A stretch of DNA of 64,000 nucleotides. It comes from Microbacterium tenebrionis. GTDB lineage: Bacteria > Actinomycetota > Actinomycetes > Actinomycetales > Microbacteriaceae. The notes beneath the pieces were generated by a model, which had not been told where the DNA came from, did not search any database, and was given only the letters and a program-made list of their open reading frames with translations. Numbering within the stretch: position 1 is the stretch's first letter; the number at the start of each line of letters is the position of its first letter. The stretch covers positions 167,041 to 231,040 of the forward strand of contig NZ_CAHJXQ010000004.1 in assembly GCF_903645325.1 (NCBI RefSeq), read 5' to 3'. Position numbers and translations under genes: made by a program. This document shows, piece after piece, positions 1 to 8,525 of this stretch.

Positions 1-440
1 AGCAGTACGTCGACGACGCCCGCGAGGCGCTGCTGGCCATGGCCCGCGAATCGGAGCATGGAGCAGAGGCCATGACGCGCCTGCGCAAGCGCGCCAGGGG
101 ACGCTATTCCGACCCGGCCGGAACGCACGACTACCGTGACCGCGATGTGCGCAATCTGCGCAGGCGCGCCAAGCAGTATGCCGCCGTCGCCGAGCGGCTG
201 ACGGCCATGGCTGCCGATTCCGACGCTCTCGGCTCGCTCGTCGAGGCCGCCCGCGAGGCGGCATGGGCAGACGTGCGCAGCAACCTCGACCGCCGGCTCA
301 TCGTCGAGGGCATGCGCCCCGATCAGGACCCGGACTACGACACCATGCGCGAGGCGCGGATGCAGGCGCTGCGCCTCGTCGACCTCCAGGCGCTGTCGTC
401 GCAGCAGCGGGCCAAGCGCAAGCGCGAGACGGCGTCCTGA
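1..440 (+). CDS. 3' part of a hypothetical protein (start outside window)
   Basis: The frame is open from base 3, so the first ATG at 39 is probably internal and the gene begins before the window. About 145 residues are visible. They are charged, Arg/Ala-rich and probably mostly helical (REAAWADVRSNLDRR region), and end in a basic Lys/Arg tail. No signal peptide, membrane segment or enzymatic motif is visible. It is followed by the tRNA-Arg gene on the same strand. I do not recognise the family. The codon bias matches the following genes, so it is probably a real coding end. Confidence 0.6.
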   Translation, partial: QYVDDAREALLAMARESEHGAEAMTRLRKRARGRYSDPAGTHDYRDRDVRNLRRRAKQYAAVAERLTAMAADSDALGSLVEAAREAAWADVRSNLDRRLIVEGMRPDQDPDYDTMREARMQALRLVDLQALSSQQRAKRKRETAS

Positions 441-514
441 CGCCCGGTTTCGCGTTCGCGTGCTCCGTCATGTATTCTTGCTGAGGCCCGTTTCGCCGAA
501 ACAGGCCGCGAAAT

Positions 515-587
515 GCGCCACTAGCTCAATGGATAGAGCATCTGACTACGGATCAGAAGGTTAGGGGTTCGAGTCCCTTGTGGCGCA
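515..587 (+). tRNA. tRNA-Arg (anticodon ACG)
   Basis: A full cloverleaf can be drawn. The acceptor stem is GCGCCAC/GTGGCGC (515-521 and 580-586) with discriminator A587. The anticodon stem TCTGA/TCAGA encloses the loop CTACGGA, with ACG at 548-550. The T arm carries GGTTCGAGTCC. CCA is not encoded. A34 would be modified to inosine to read CGU, CGC and CGA. No integrase or attachment duplication is seen beside it. Confidence 0.96.
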
Positions 588-608
588 CACTGTGTTGAGA
601 CAGTAGTC

Positions 609-643
609 GAGCCCCGTCGCGAAAGCGGCGGGGCTCTTTTCTT
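609..643 (+). terminator. Rho-independent terminator after tRNA-Arg
   Basis: A 12-bp GC-rich stem (609-620 with 625-636, one G-T pair) closes a GAAA tetraloop and is followed by TTTTCTT. It lies 22 bases after the tRNA and before the sdaA start. Confidence 0.9.
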
Positions 644-679
644 CCCTGCGTTTCGACGTCGCCAGCGTAGCCTGGAGGA

Positions 680-2260
680 GTGACTGCGTACGTCTCGGCC
701 TTCGACCTGTTCTCCATCGGCGTTGGACCGTCCAGTTCCCACACCGTCGGCCCCATGCGCGCCGCGCTCGACTTCGCACAGCGGCTGCGTGCGGACGGGG
801 CGCTCGCGGATGCCGCCAGGGTCACGTGCACGCTGTACGGGTCGCTGGGCGCCACCGGGATCGGGCACGGCACCCCGGATGCCGTCATCGCTGGGCTCCG
901 CGGACTGGCGCCGGAGACCTGCGACCCGGCCGAGGTCCGTTCGGCGTGGTCCGCGTACCCGGAGGGCGCTCCGCTGCTGCTGGCCGGCGAGCATCCCGTG
1001 CCGTTCGTGAAGGACGACATCGAGTTCGCCCCGCGCACGCGACTGCCCGGCCACCCGAACGCCATGACGCTACGCCTGCACGACGCCGCCGGCGACGTGA
1101 TCGCCGAGCACACGTACTATTCGATCGGCGGCGGGTTCATCCGGCGCGACGGCGAGGAGGCGCAGATCGCCGCCGGGGGATTCCCGCTCGACTACACGGA
1201 TGCTGCGACGCTGCTCGCGCTGTGCGACGAGCGCGGCATCACGATCGCCGACGTCGCCCGCGAGAACGAGATGGCGCTGCGCTCCGAGCAGGAGGTCGCG
1301 GCCGGTCTCGACGCGATCTGGGATGCTATGGCCGGCTGCGTGGATGCCGGACTCCACACGGTCGGCGTGCTGCCCGGCATCCTCAAGGTCAAGCGCAGGG
1401 CCGGGGCCATCCGCGAGCAGCTGGATGCGATCGAGGCGGACGGCTCGCCCGCGATCCCGGGGGAGTGGCTGGGCGCGTTCGCGCTCGCCGTGAACGAGGA
1501 GACCGCGGCGGGCGGACGGGTCGTCACCGCTCCCACCAACGGCGCCGCCGGCATCCTCCCCGCCGTCGCGATGTATTGGTGGCGGTTCCTCGCCGACTCC
1601 GGGCTCGGCTCCGGTAACGCCGTCACCCCGTACGGCGAACTCGTCGGCAGCGCCCTCCTCGGCTTCTGCGGGGGCGACGCGCGTGCCCTTGACGGGTCGT
1701 TGAGCGCCCTTCGACTCGCTCCGCTCGCTCACGAACCGCTACGTGAGACGAAACGGCTTGAGCGACCGGAGGGACCCGAAAGCGAACCGTCCCCCGAGCA
1801 GATCGCCGAGGCGAACCGGCGCCGCGGAATCCGCCGGTTCCTCCTCACGGCGACCGCGCTCGGTTCGCTCTTCAAAGCGAACGCGTCGATCTCGGGTGCA
1901 GAGGGCGGTTGCCAGGCCGAGGTCGGCTCGGCGTGCGCGATGGCGGCGGGCGGTCTCACGGCTGTCATGGGCGGCACGAACCGGCAGATCGAGAACGCCG
2001 CCGAGATCGCGATGGAGCATCACCTCGGCCTCACCTGCGACCCGATCGGCGGGCTCGTGCAGATCCCCTGCATCGAGCGCAACGCGATCGCGGCATCCAC
2101 CGCCGTCACGGCGTCGCGGCTCGCGCTGCGCGGCGACGGCGAGCACTACGTCTCACTGGACGCCGTCGTCGAGACGATGCGGCAGACCGGCGCCGACATG
2201 TCGACGAAGTACAAGGAGACCAGCGAGGGCGGTCTCGCGGTCAACGTCATCGAGTGCTGA
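680..2260 (+). CDS. sdaA: L-serine ammonia-lyase (L-serine dehydratase), iron-sulfur type, with an in-frame insertion
   Basis: This cytosolic enzyme deaminates L-serine to pyruvate and ammonia with a [4Fe-4S] cluster. The beta domain starts with the family hallmark [15 protein letters not shown] (about residues 13-27). The alpha domain has [11 protein letters not shown] and [19 protein letters not shown]. The putative cluster cysteines are C411, C453 and C464, with the 42/11 spacing known for this family. At 526 aa it is about 65 residues longer than usual. Part of the excess (about residues 338-370) is a low-complexity block encoded by a palindromic repeat (1691-1790) that lies between the two conserved halves. 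The GTG start at 680 is the only start that includes the conserved N-terminus. GGAGG at 674-678 is unusually close to it, so initiation may be weak or slightly mis-assigned. Confidence 0.93.
   Translation: MTAYVSAFDLFSIGVGPSSSHTVGPMRAALDFAQRLRADGALADAARVTCTLYGSLGATGIGHGTPDAVIAGLRGLAPETCDPAEVRSAWSAYPEGAPLLLAGEHPVPFVKDDIEFAPRTRLPGHPNAMTLRLHDAAGDVIAEHTYYSIGGGFIRRDGEEAQIAAGGFPLDYTDAATLLALCDERGITIADVARENEMALRSEQEVAAGLDAIWDAMAGCVDAGLHTVGVLPGILKVKRRAGAIREQLDAIEADGSPAIPGEWLGAFALAVNEETAAGGRVVTAPTNGAAGILPAVAMYWWRFLADSGLGSGNAVTPYGELVGSALLGFCGGDARALDGSLSALRLAPLAHEPLRETKRLERPEGPESEPSPEQIAEANRRRGIRRFLLTATALGSLFKANASISGAEGGCQAEVGSACAMAAGGLTAVMGGTNRQIENAAEIAMEHHLGLTCDPIGGLVQIPCIERNAIAASTAVTASRLALRGDGEHYVSLDAVVETMRQTGADMSTKYKETSEGGLAVNVIEC
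1691..1790. repeat. REP-like palindromic repeat inserted inside sdaA
   Basis: The block contains GTTGAGCG, CGCTCCGCTCGCTCACG and GAGCGACCGGAGGGA, the purine/pyrimidine-rich palindromic style of dispersed intergenic repeats in Microbacterium-type genomes. The 15-base core GAGCGACCGGAGGGA (1760-1774) recurs exactly at 5206-5220 in an intergenic copy. Here it keeps the sdaA frame open and encodes residues that have no counterpart in the family. Confidence 0.7.
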
Positions 2261-2294
2261 CCGCGGTGAACTCCGGCGGTCGTAGGCTGTCGGC

Positions 2295-2423
2295 ATGGTG
2301 AGCAGACGCGGCAGGGGGCGCCCTCCGGGCGACTCGGATGCCCGCGAACGGATCGCGGCTGCGACGATGCACGAGTTCGGTGAGCACGGCTACGACGGCG
2401 CGACGATGCGCGTCATCGCAGCA
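2295..2423 (+). pseudogene. TetR-family regulator, N-terminal remnant
   Basis: The first ~42 residues read as a TetR helix-turn-helix start: an Arg-rich head, then [20 protein letters not shown] and [11 protein letters not shown]. The recognition helix and the whole ligand domain are absent. From about 2415-2425 the DNA switches to the end of an unrelated membrane protein in another frame. No regulator can be made. Confidence 0.7.
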
Positions 2424-2587
2424 CTGGCTGCCGCTGAGCTACACGATCGACGCGATCGACGCGATCGGCGCCGTCGCGGCGGGCGACGAGGGCTGGGACG
2501 TCTACGGGCCGCTGCTCGTCGTGCTCGCCTTCGCCGTCGGGCGCCCTGCTGCTCGCCTCGCTGACGCGGCGGCGGCGGACGCGATAG
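2420..2587 (+). pseudogene. C-terminal remnant of an ABC-2/YhgE-type membrane protein
   Basis: In frame 1 the DNA reads HWLPLSYTIDAIDAIG, then GDEGWDVYGPLLVVLAFAVG. After a one-base shift at about 2538-2541 it reads ALLLASLTRRRRTR and stops (TAG at 2585-2587). That is the usual last transmembrane helix and basic tail of ABC-2/YhgE-Pip-like permeases, which are often encoded beside TetR regulators. I infer that a deletion fused the regulator start to the transporter end. Confidence 0.6.
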
Positions 2588-2588
2588 G

Positions 2589-2634
2589 CGGCTTCGACAC
2601 GTCGCCTCCGGCTCCCCGCTCAGCGCGTCGAAGC
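2589..2634. repeat. Palindromic repeat overlapping the hrpB stop codon
   Basis: GGCTTCGAC at the left and GTCGAAGC at the right form inverted ends around CTCCGGCTCCCCGCTCAGC. It is related to the repeat at 5203-5229 read on the other strand. The hrpB stop codon (minus strand, 2620-2622) lies inside it, so the last codons of hrpB are repeat-derived. Confidence 0.55.
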
Positions 2635-5169
2635 ATCCCGTTTCTTCGTATGCCGGGTCGGTGCCGCCGCCCACGGATCCTCCGGCCACGGATGCTTCGG
2701 GTACCGGCCGCGCATCTCGGCGCGCACCTGTGCGTACGCACCCGACCAGAACGAGGCGAGGTCGTCCGTGACGGCGAGAGGCCTGCCGGCAGGAGAGAGC
2801 AGGTGGAACAGCACCGGCACGCGGCCGCCGACGATGCGAGGCGTCTGCGCCCAACCGAAGCACTCCTGCAGCTTCACGGCGACGACGGGCCGCGCATCCG
2901 GGTCGTCGAAAGGCGGATAGGCGATGCGGACCCGCGACCCGCTCGGCACCTCCAGACGCTCCGGCGCGAGCGCGTCGAACTCCGAGGCGGCCGGCCACGG
3001 CAGCAGCCGGCGCAGCGCCGGCGCGAGGTCGAGGCGAGCGACCGGTGCGCCGCCTGCGAGCGCTGCGAGCTCCGGACCGAGCCAGGTGTCGAGCGCCGCG
3101 AGGAGCCCGCGATCCGAGACGTCCGGCCAGGGGTCGCCCAGCTGACGGTGCAGCAGCGCGAGCCGGCGGCGCAGGTCGTCGGCGGCATCCGACCAGGTGA
3201 GGATGCCCAGTCCGCCCGACTCGACGGCCCGGCGCACAGCATTCTGGCCGTCCTGCGCACTCACCCGCACCGGGACGGATGAGCGGACGATCGCGCCGAT
3301 GCGTCGCTCGCGGCGCGCGACGACGCGGCCGTCCGCGAACTCCGCCTCGACGCGGTCGGTGATGAGGTGGCTCGCCGCCTGCTCTATGTGCCGCTCGTCG
3401 ATCACCGCCGCCGAGCGGATGATCGCGCCGGTGCCGGCGGCTGCACGCCCTGAGGCGCGGGCGACATCGGCGACGGCCAACCACTCGGCGTCGGCGAGCG
3501 GTCCCGTGATCCCGGCGCGCGTGCCGGATGCGAGCAGGAACGTCGCGCCATCGGCACCGCGCGTCACGCGGCGGGCGATCCGCTCGGGGAACGCGAGCGC
3601 GATGACGAGGCCGACGTCATCCGTCCCGCGATGTGCGGAGTCCTCGGAGGCCGTGAACCGCTGCAATCGGCGGGTCTCCTGCTCCCAGGCGCGATGGTCG
3701 CCGCCTCGCCGTCCGCGCAGAGTCACGAGGGCGGCAGCGGCGTCGGCATCCGCGATGCGCGCCTGCCCGCCCAGCAGCGCGACGACCTCGGCGGCGAGGC
3801 GCCCGCCGACCAGGGAACCGCCGTCGCGCAGCGCGCGGGCGAGGCGGGGATCGGCAGGAATGCGGGCGAGCTGGCGCCCCTCGTCGGTCGCCCGCCCGTC
3901 GTCGTCGATCGCGCCGAGACCGCGGAGCACGGATGCGGATCCGGCCAGGCTGTCGGCGGGGAGCGGGTCGAGCAGCCGGAGGCCGGTTCCGCCCGGCGTG
4001 CCCCAGCACGCGAGCAGCAGCGCGGCCTCGGTCAGGTCGGTCGTCGCGATCTCGGGTGCGGGCCGCGCGGGGGCGGCGGCGTAGGTCCGTTCGTCGACGC
4101 AGCGGACCACGGTGCCGGGTCCTTCGCGGGTCGCGCGTCCGGCGCGCTGCACGGCCGAGGAGCGCGAGGTCGGGACGGTCACGAGGCCGCTCATCCCGCG
4201 GGCCGCGTCGCGCTGCGGCTGCCGCGACAGGCAGGTGTCGACGACGACCCGGACGCCGGGAACAGTGAGGGAGGATTCGGCGAGAGAGGTCGTCACGATG
4301 ATGCGGGGCGGGTCTGTGGCTTCGCGGCCGCGGATCACGGCATCCTGATCGGCGGCGGGAAGCTGGCCGTGCAGTTCACGGATGTCGAAGTCGCCGCCGG
4401 CACCGCGCAGACGTCGCGCGATCTCGGCGACCTCGCGCGCGCCGGGTGCGAAGACCAGGGTGTCGGCAGAGGCGCCGGCGTCTCGTGCGGCGGATGTCGC
4501 GACCTGCGCGACGTGGTCGAGGAAGCTCCGCGTGACGCCCCGCTCGTCCAGCCGTGGCGCGGCGCTCGGCGCCCAGCGCTCGGTGAGCGGATGCTGTGGC
4601 ACGGTCTGTGCGACGATCGGTGCGGGGGAGTCCGTCGTCCCGACGGCGGCGGCGACCGCGTCGGCGTCGAGCGTCGCGGACATCGCGATCAGGGCGAGGT
4701 CGTCACGGAGCTCTCGCACCTCGCCGAGCAGGCCGATGAGCAGGTCGGTCTCCAGAGCCCGCTCGTGCACCTCGTCGATCACGACGGCGCCGACGCCGTC
4801 GAGTGCAGGATCGGCGAGCAGGCGGCGCAACAGGATGCCGGCCGTGACGACCTCGATACGAGCGGTGTCGCGGATCTGCCGATCGCCGCGCACCGTGAAG
4901 CCGACGCGCTCGCCGAGCGGCGAGCCGTCGAGGTCTGCGAGTCGGCGCGCTGCCGCGCGGGCGGCGACGCGGCGGGGCTGGGTGACGATCACCCGTCCGC
5001 TCGTGCGGTTCGCGAGCATCGGGGGAACCAGCGTCGTCTTGCCGGTGCCGGGCGGGGCGCTGACGACGGCGCCGTCGCTGCGATCGAGTGCTGCGTCGAG
5101 GTCGCCGACCGCTGCCGCGAACGCCAGGCCGTCGCCGATGCGGGCGAGGTCGAACGGCGCGGTCTTCAC
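2620..5169 (-). CDS. hrpB: ATP-dependent RNA helicase HrpB
   Basis: This is a DEAH-box-like superfamily 2 helicase of 849 aa, close to the usual HrpB length of about 810-850. Walker A is APPGTGKTT (38-46), motif II is DEVH (132-135), motif III is SATL, and the motif VI region is QRAGRATREGPG. An HrpB-type C-terminal domain follows. HrpB acts on RNA in the cytosol, but its exact substrate is unclear in most bacteria. The start ATG at 5169 is supported by MKTAPFDLARIGDGLAF preceding the helicase core. The extreme C-terminus ends in the palindromic repeat at 2589-2634. Confidence 0.93.
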   Translation of the reverse strand: MKTAPFDLARIGDGLAFAAAVGDLDAALDRSDGAVVSAPPGTGKTTLVPPMLANRTSGRVIVTQPRRVAARAAARRLADLDGSPLGERVGFTVRGDRQIRDTARIEVVTAGILLRRLLADPALDGVGAVVIDEVHERALETDLLIGLLGEVRELRDDLALIAMSATLDADAVAAAVGTTDSPAPIVAQTVPQHPLTERWAPSAAPRLDERGVTRSFLDHVAQVATSAARDAGASADTLVFAPGAREVAEIARRLRGAGGDFDIRELHGQLPAADQDAVIRGREATDPPRIIVTTSLAESSLTVPGVRVVVDTCLSRQPQRDAARGMSGLVTVPTSRSSAVQRAGRATREGPGTVVRCVDERTYAAAPARPAPEIATTDLTEAALLLACWGTPGGTGLRLLDPLPADSLAGSASVLRGLGAIDDDGRATDEGRQLARIPADPRLARALRDGGSLVGGRLAAEVVALLGGQARIADADAAAALVTLRGRRGGDHRAWEQETRRLQRFTASEDSAHRGTDDVGLVIALAFPERIARRVTRGADGATFLLASGTRAGITGPLADAEWLAVADVARASGRAAAGTGAIIRSAAVIDERHIEQAASHLITDRVEAEFADGRVVARRERRIGAIVRSSVPVRVSAQDGQNAVRRAVESGGLGILTWSDAADDLRRRLALLHRQLGDPWPDVSDRGLLAALDTWLGPELAALAGGAPVARLDLAPALRRLLPWPAASEFDALAPERLEVPSGSRVRIAYPPFDDPDARPVVAVKLQECFGWAQTPRIVGGRVPVLFHLLSPAGRPLAVTDDLASFWSGAYAQVRAEMRGRYPKHPWPEDPWAAAPTRHTKKRDASTR

Positions 5170-5202
5170 TCGTCTATTGTCGCTGGCCGCTGCGACTGGC
5201 GG

Positions 5203-5229
5203 GCTGAGCGACCGGAGGGAGTCGAAGCC
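5203..5229. repeat. REP-like palindromic repeat between hrpB and the flotillin gene
   Basis: GCTGAGCGACCGGAGGGAGTCGAAGCC shares its 15-base core with the copy inside sdaA (1760-1774). It ends immediately at the stop codon of the flotillin reading frame (5229-5231). Confidence 0.65.
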
Positions 5230-6868
5230 TACTCTCCGGCTGCGGCCGCCTCGTCGCCGGCATCCTGCACTCCGGCATCCTTCGCCGCAGCCCGCGTGCG
5301 CGGAGTCTCCGGAGCCGTCGCAGCGGGGGCGGGGGTGTTCGCGGTCTGAGCGTTCGCGAGGCTTTCACCGATGCCGCGTCCGACGGCCTGGCCCTGGATG
5401 ATCGCGGCGAGGTCGAGGCCGGTCGCCGAGCTGACGCTGTCGAACACCGACTTCATCGCCTTGGCGCTGTCGGCTCCGACGACGTTCGATGCGCCGTCCT
5501 CGCCGCTGCCGCCGATGATCGAGACGCGCCGATCGCCGCGTAGCCCTTGGCGAACTCGCCCATGACCGTCGGCAGCACCTCGAGCACGCGCTGCGAGAGG
5601 AACGCCTCCTGGTTCGATGCGATGGCCTTGGCCTCAGCCTCGACGGCGGCGGCGCGGGCCTCGCCCTCGGCGCGGATGGCATCGGCTTCGGCGCTGGCGC
5701 GCAGACGTCGTGCTTCGGCCTCGGCGTCCGCAAGCGCACGGAGCGCGTTCGCCTCACCGGTCGCCTTGGCCTCGGCGGCAGCTGCTTCACCGGCGGCACG
5801 GGCGCGGTCGGCCTCGGCCTGCTGCTCGGCGATGCGGGTGCGGGCCTCGGCCTGCTTGACCTGCTCGATCGCGGCGGCCTCCGCGGCGCGCTCTCGGGTG
5901 TACAGGTCGGCCTGTGCGCGGGTCTCGGCCTCGTAGCGCTGGGCATCGGCGACGCGCTTGACGTCGGCATCCAGCTGGGCCTGGCGGTTCTCGGCCTGCT
6001 GCTGGAGGACGGCCTGCTCGGCCTGGGCGCGGGCGAGGTGCTCGGCCTGCTCGGCCTCGGCGCGGGCGCGGCCGATGCCGGCGTTCGCGTTGGCCGTGTT
6101 CGTGTCGAGCGCGGTCTGCTCGACCAGGTTCGACTCCTGGTTGGCGATGTTCTTCTGGTTGATCGCGCGGTCGGCGTTGGTCTGCGAGATCTCGGCGGCC
6201 TGACGCTTCGACTGGATCTCGGGGGCACCGAGTGACTGGATATAGCCGACCTTGTCGGTGATGCCCTTGATCTGGAACGAGTCGAGGATGAGGCCCTGTT
6301 CGGCGAGCTCCTGCGAGACGTCGGCGGCGATCTGGTCGGAGAACTTCTTGCGCTCGCGCATGAGCTCGACAACCGACAGAGTCGCGACGATGCCGCGCAG
6401 CGCTCCTTCGAGCTGCTCGGTGGTGAACTGCTCGATGGCCTTGTCCTGCGAGGCGAAGCGCTCGGCGGCCCGGCGCACGTAGAGCGGGTCGGATCCGATC
6501 TTCACGATCGCGACTCCATCGACGTTGAGCGTGACGCTGTCGAGCGACTGCGCTTCGGCGTTCAGCGACACCTGGCGCGAACGCAGCGAGATGATCTCGT
6601 GGCGCTGCGTGATCGGGTTGACGAGCGACTTGCCGTTGACGATGACGGTCACGGGGGAGTCGACGATCTCGGAACTGCTCGTGCCGTCGGCGCTGACGAT
6701 TGCGCGCTGCACTTTCTGCTTGCGTCCCGAGATGACCAGCGCCTCGTCCGCCCTGGCGACCTTGATCCAGCTCCGGGCGAACAGAAGAATCACCAGACCG
6801 ATGACGATCAGAACGACGACCGCTATGCCGACGAGAACCAGAATGCCGACGAGTCCGGCGATCTCCAT
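5229..6868 (-). pseudogene. Flotillin/SPFH-domain membrane protein, frameshifted near its C-terminus
   Basis: The N-terminus is one hydrophobic helix (about residues 5-30), followed by an SPFH/band-7 domain (IVNGKSLVNP, RSRQVSLNAEAQSLD, EQFTTEQLEGALRG). A long Ala/Glu/Arg coiled coil follows, as in flotillins that organise membrane microdomains. The ATG at 6868 follows AGGGGG and is preferred to the upstream in-frame start at 6910. Near 5527-5532 the frame breaks after GYAAIG. The continuation SIIGGSGEDGASNVVG and the tail to 5229 are in another frame, as if one base were lost. Without repair the ORF runs to 5453 with an unrelated Ser/Arg-rich tail. This could be a true mutation or a base-calling error. 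The core domains are intact, so a membrane-anchored protein may still be made. Confidence 0.8.
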
Positions 6869-6968
6869 GTGACTACCCCCTAATGAGTGCGCTCCGAGCG
6901 GAGCAGGCACCCCCGACTATGCCAGAGATGGCATGTATCGCGTCAGGGCAGGGGCGGGTGCCGTGGAG

Positions 6969-7397
6969 TCAGTGCCCGCGCAGCTTGTCGGTCAGCGTGC
7001 GAAGCTGACGGAGCTCGTCCTCGTCGAGCGCTGACATGCGGTCGATGATCGAGCGGCTGTGCACGGTGGCGACCTCGCGGAAGCCTCGCGCCCCGGCATC
7101 CGTCGCCTTCAGGACGGCGCCGCGGCCATCGGCCGGGTCGCCGGTCTTCGTGAGCAGTCCGCGGGCGACCATCCGGTCGACCAGTCGCGAGACGCTCGGC
7201 TGGCTGATGAGCATGTGCGTCGTGACGTCGCGCAGACGCGCGGTCATCTCCGGTGCTCGCGTGACCGTGAGGAGCACGTCGTACTCGGCCTGCGTGATCG
7301 GGGTGCCCACGAAGTCGGCGCTCATCGCTTCGAAGAGCTCGTGCTGGGCGCGGAACAGGCCCTCCCATGCTTCGAGCGCGAGCTTCCGGTTTGACAT
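6969..7397 (-). CDS. MarR-family transcriptional regulator
   Basis: This is a 142-aa winged-helix protein of normal MarR length. The DNA-binding core reads MTARLRDVTTHMLISQPSVS (recognition helix), then RLVDRMVARGLLTKTGDPAD with the wing DGRGAVLKATDAG. It probably binds as a dimer and represses a drug- or stress-response gene, but the target is not visible. I chose the ATG at 7397 (MSNRKLALEAW) because the longer frame upstream lacks family features. The ribosome-binding site is weak. It is the last host gene before the mobile island. Confidence 0.88.
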   Translation of the reverse strand: MSNRKLALEAWEGLFRAQHELFEAMSADFVGTPITQAEYDVLLTVTRAPEMTARLRDVTTHMLISQPSVSRLVDRMVARGLLTKTGDPADGRGAVLKATDAGARGFREVATVHSRSIIDRMSALDEDELRQLRTLTDKLRGH

Positions 7398-7420
7398 GGA
7401 TACAGAGTAACGGAACGGTG

Positions 7421-7454
7421 AAGGGCCGGTCGGAGAGGCTCCCGACCGGCCCTT
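7421..7454. terminator. Strong inverted repeat upstream of marR
   Basis: AAGGGCCGGTCGG (7421-7433) pairs perfectly with CCGACCGGCCCTT (7442-7454) around an 8-base loop. There is no U-tract on either strand. It may be a leader hairpin or an orphaned terminator. Confidence 0.5.
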
Positions 7455-7587
7455 GTCCCTTGCACCAAGAGTGTCCTGCAATCACATGAGGTGGATGCCA
7501 CAGCAAACATTCACCGTGCGATCACTCTATAACGGCGAGGTAACGAATGCAACGGTTTGATCACGAATGTTCTGGGGCGACTTGTCC
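7455..7587. other. Host intergenic sequence left of the island, no gene seen
   Basis: This is AT-richer than its surroundings, with no ORF supported by codon bias. It ends in TGTCC (7583-7587), which is repeated at 18485-18489 and is read as the target duplication of element E2a. Confidence 0.5.
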
Positions 7588-7590
7588 TGT

Positions 7591-7595
7591 CCGAT
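7591..7595. repeat. Target-site duplication CCGAT, left copy
   Basis: CCGAT lies directly before the Tn7-like left end. The matching copy is at 15101-15105 directly after the right end. Confidence 0.9.
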
Positions 7596-7675
7596 TGTCC
7601 GTTGACAGTGATTCGGCACTCCGTGCCATTGATCTTGTTCCTGCGTCGTTGATTCGATGTTCCCTGCCGGTGATT
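7596..7675 (+). promoter_or_regulatory. Transposase (TnsB) binding-site array, left end
   Basis: Three spaced direct repeats share TGT(C/T)C at the front and (G)TGATT at the back: 7596-7613, 7636-7654 and 7658-7675. Spaced sites at one end are typical of Tn7-like left ends. Functional assignment is by analogy. Confidence 0.65.
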
Positions 7676-7791
7676 CTGTGACACGCGGGCGCGGCCTTCG
7701 CGGTTGCCGACGGCCCCGGTCGTACTCTGGCGGCGTCAGGTTCATGTTCTCGTTCTCCAACTAAACACTCGTCACGGAGATTGGAGAGAGC

Positions 7792-8523
7792 ATGACGCGG
7801 GCCACGCAGCTGGCCGAGGTTTCGGTGACGGGTCTGCATGCGCAGATCGAGTTCACATGCGATGGTGACTTGAGCCGGCTGGATGCCTCCGATGTGCTTG
7901 AGGTCGCGTTCGAGTCCGTAGGTCGTGTGCGCACTCCGGCGTCGTGGAAGCACAAGCGGAACTACCAAGGCCTCTACTGGGCGGCGACGATCGAGGGGCA
8001 TGTCTGGTTCGAGTCGTTGTACGAGCGTGCGGCGGTGATGAGGCTTGATCGGGACCGGGATATCGTCGGGATCGCGGCGCAGCCGATGTGGATCCACTGG
8101 GCGCTGGGAGGCAAGCACGCTCCGGACTACTTCGTGCGCTACCGCGACGGGCGTGGCCTGCTGATCGACGTGAAGCCCGACCGCAATATAGGCGATGACG
8201 ATGCGAGGACCTTCGCGCTCACCGCCGACCTTTGTGACCGACTGGGCTGGGGCTACACGGTGGTCAGCGACATCTCGATAGCGGAACATCGGAATCTGCG
8301 TTTCCTCTCCGGCTACCGGTATCGACGGTGGGCGCCGGAGCTGGTGAGGAGCCGTCTCTATGAGCGCACGGGAGAAGGTCGTTCTCTGGCGGAGTGGGCG
8401 GATTTATTCGAGGATGCCTGCGAGCAGCCGCTCGGTGCGGTGTATTCCGCAATGTGGTGGGGAGACCTGGACTTCGACGTCCGGGTGCCGCTTTCGTTGA
8501 GTTCCAGGGTGGCGGCGGCGTAG
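7792..8523 (+). CDS. tnsA: TnsA-like endonuclease subunit of Tn7-like transposase
   Basis: TnsA makes the 5'-strand cuts at the transposon ends so that excision is clean. This 243-aa protein has the PD-(D/E)xK core expected of the TnsA N-terminal domain: an acidic residue in WFESLYERA (about E78), HAPDY (D112), then LLIDVKP (D126, K128). The ATG at 7792 follows GGAGAGAG. It is the first gene of a tightly packed operon, with tnsB starting three bases after its stop. Its presence implies cut-and-paste rather than the copy-in cointegrates of TnsA-less relatives. Confidence 0.88.
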   Translation: MTRATQLAEVSVTGLHAQIEFTCDGDLSRLDASDVLEVAFESVGRVRTPASWKHKRNYQGLYWAATIEGHVWFESLYERAAVMRLDRDRDIVGIAAQPMWIHWALGGKHAPDYFVRYRDGRGLLIDVKPDRNIGDDDARTFALTADLCDRLGWGYTVVSDISIAEHRNLRFLSGYRYRRWAPELVRSRLYERTGEGRSLAEWADLFEDACEQPLGAVYSAMWWGDLDFDVRVPLSLSSRVAAA

Positions 8524-8525
8524 TC

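Noticed and set aside
515..587. tRNA-Arg as an integration site for an island
   Set aside because: No integrase gene and no partial repeat of the tRNA 3' end are seen nearby.
2338..3282. A 314-codon + strand frame opposite hrpB
   Set aside because: Only its first part (to about 2540) matches a permease end. The rest is antisense of hrpB.
8394..8525. Longer TnsB start inside tnsA
   Set aside because: The extension is Gly/Arg-rich tnsA shadow. ATG 8526 directly after the tnsA stop fits operon coupling.
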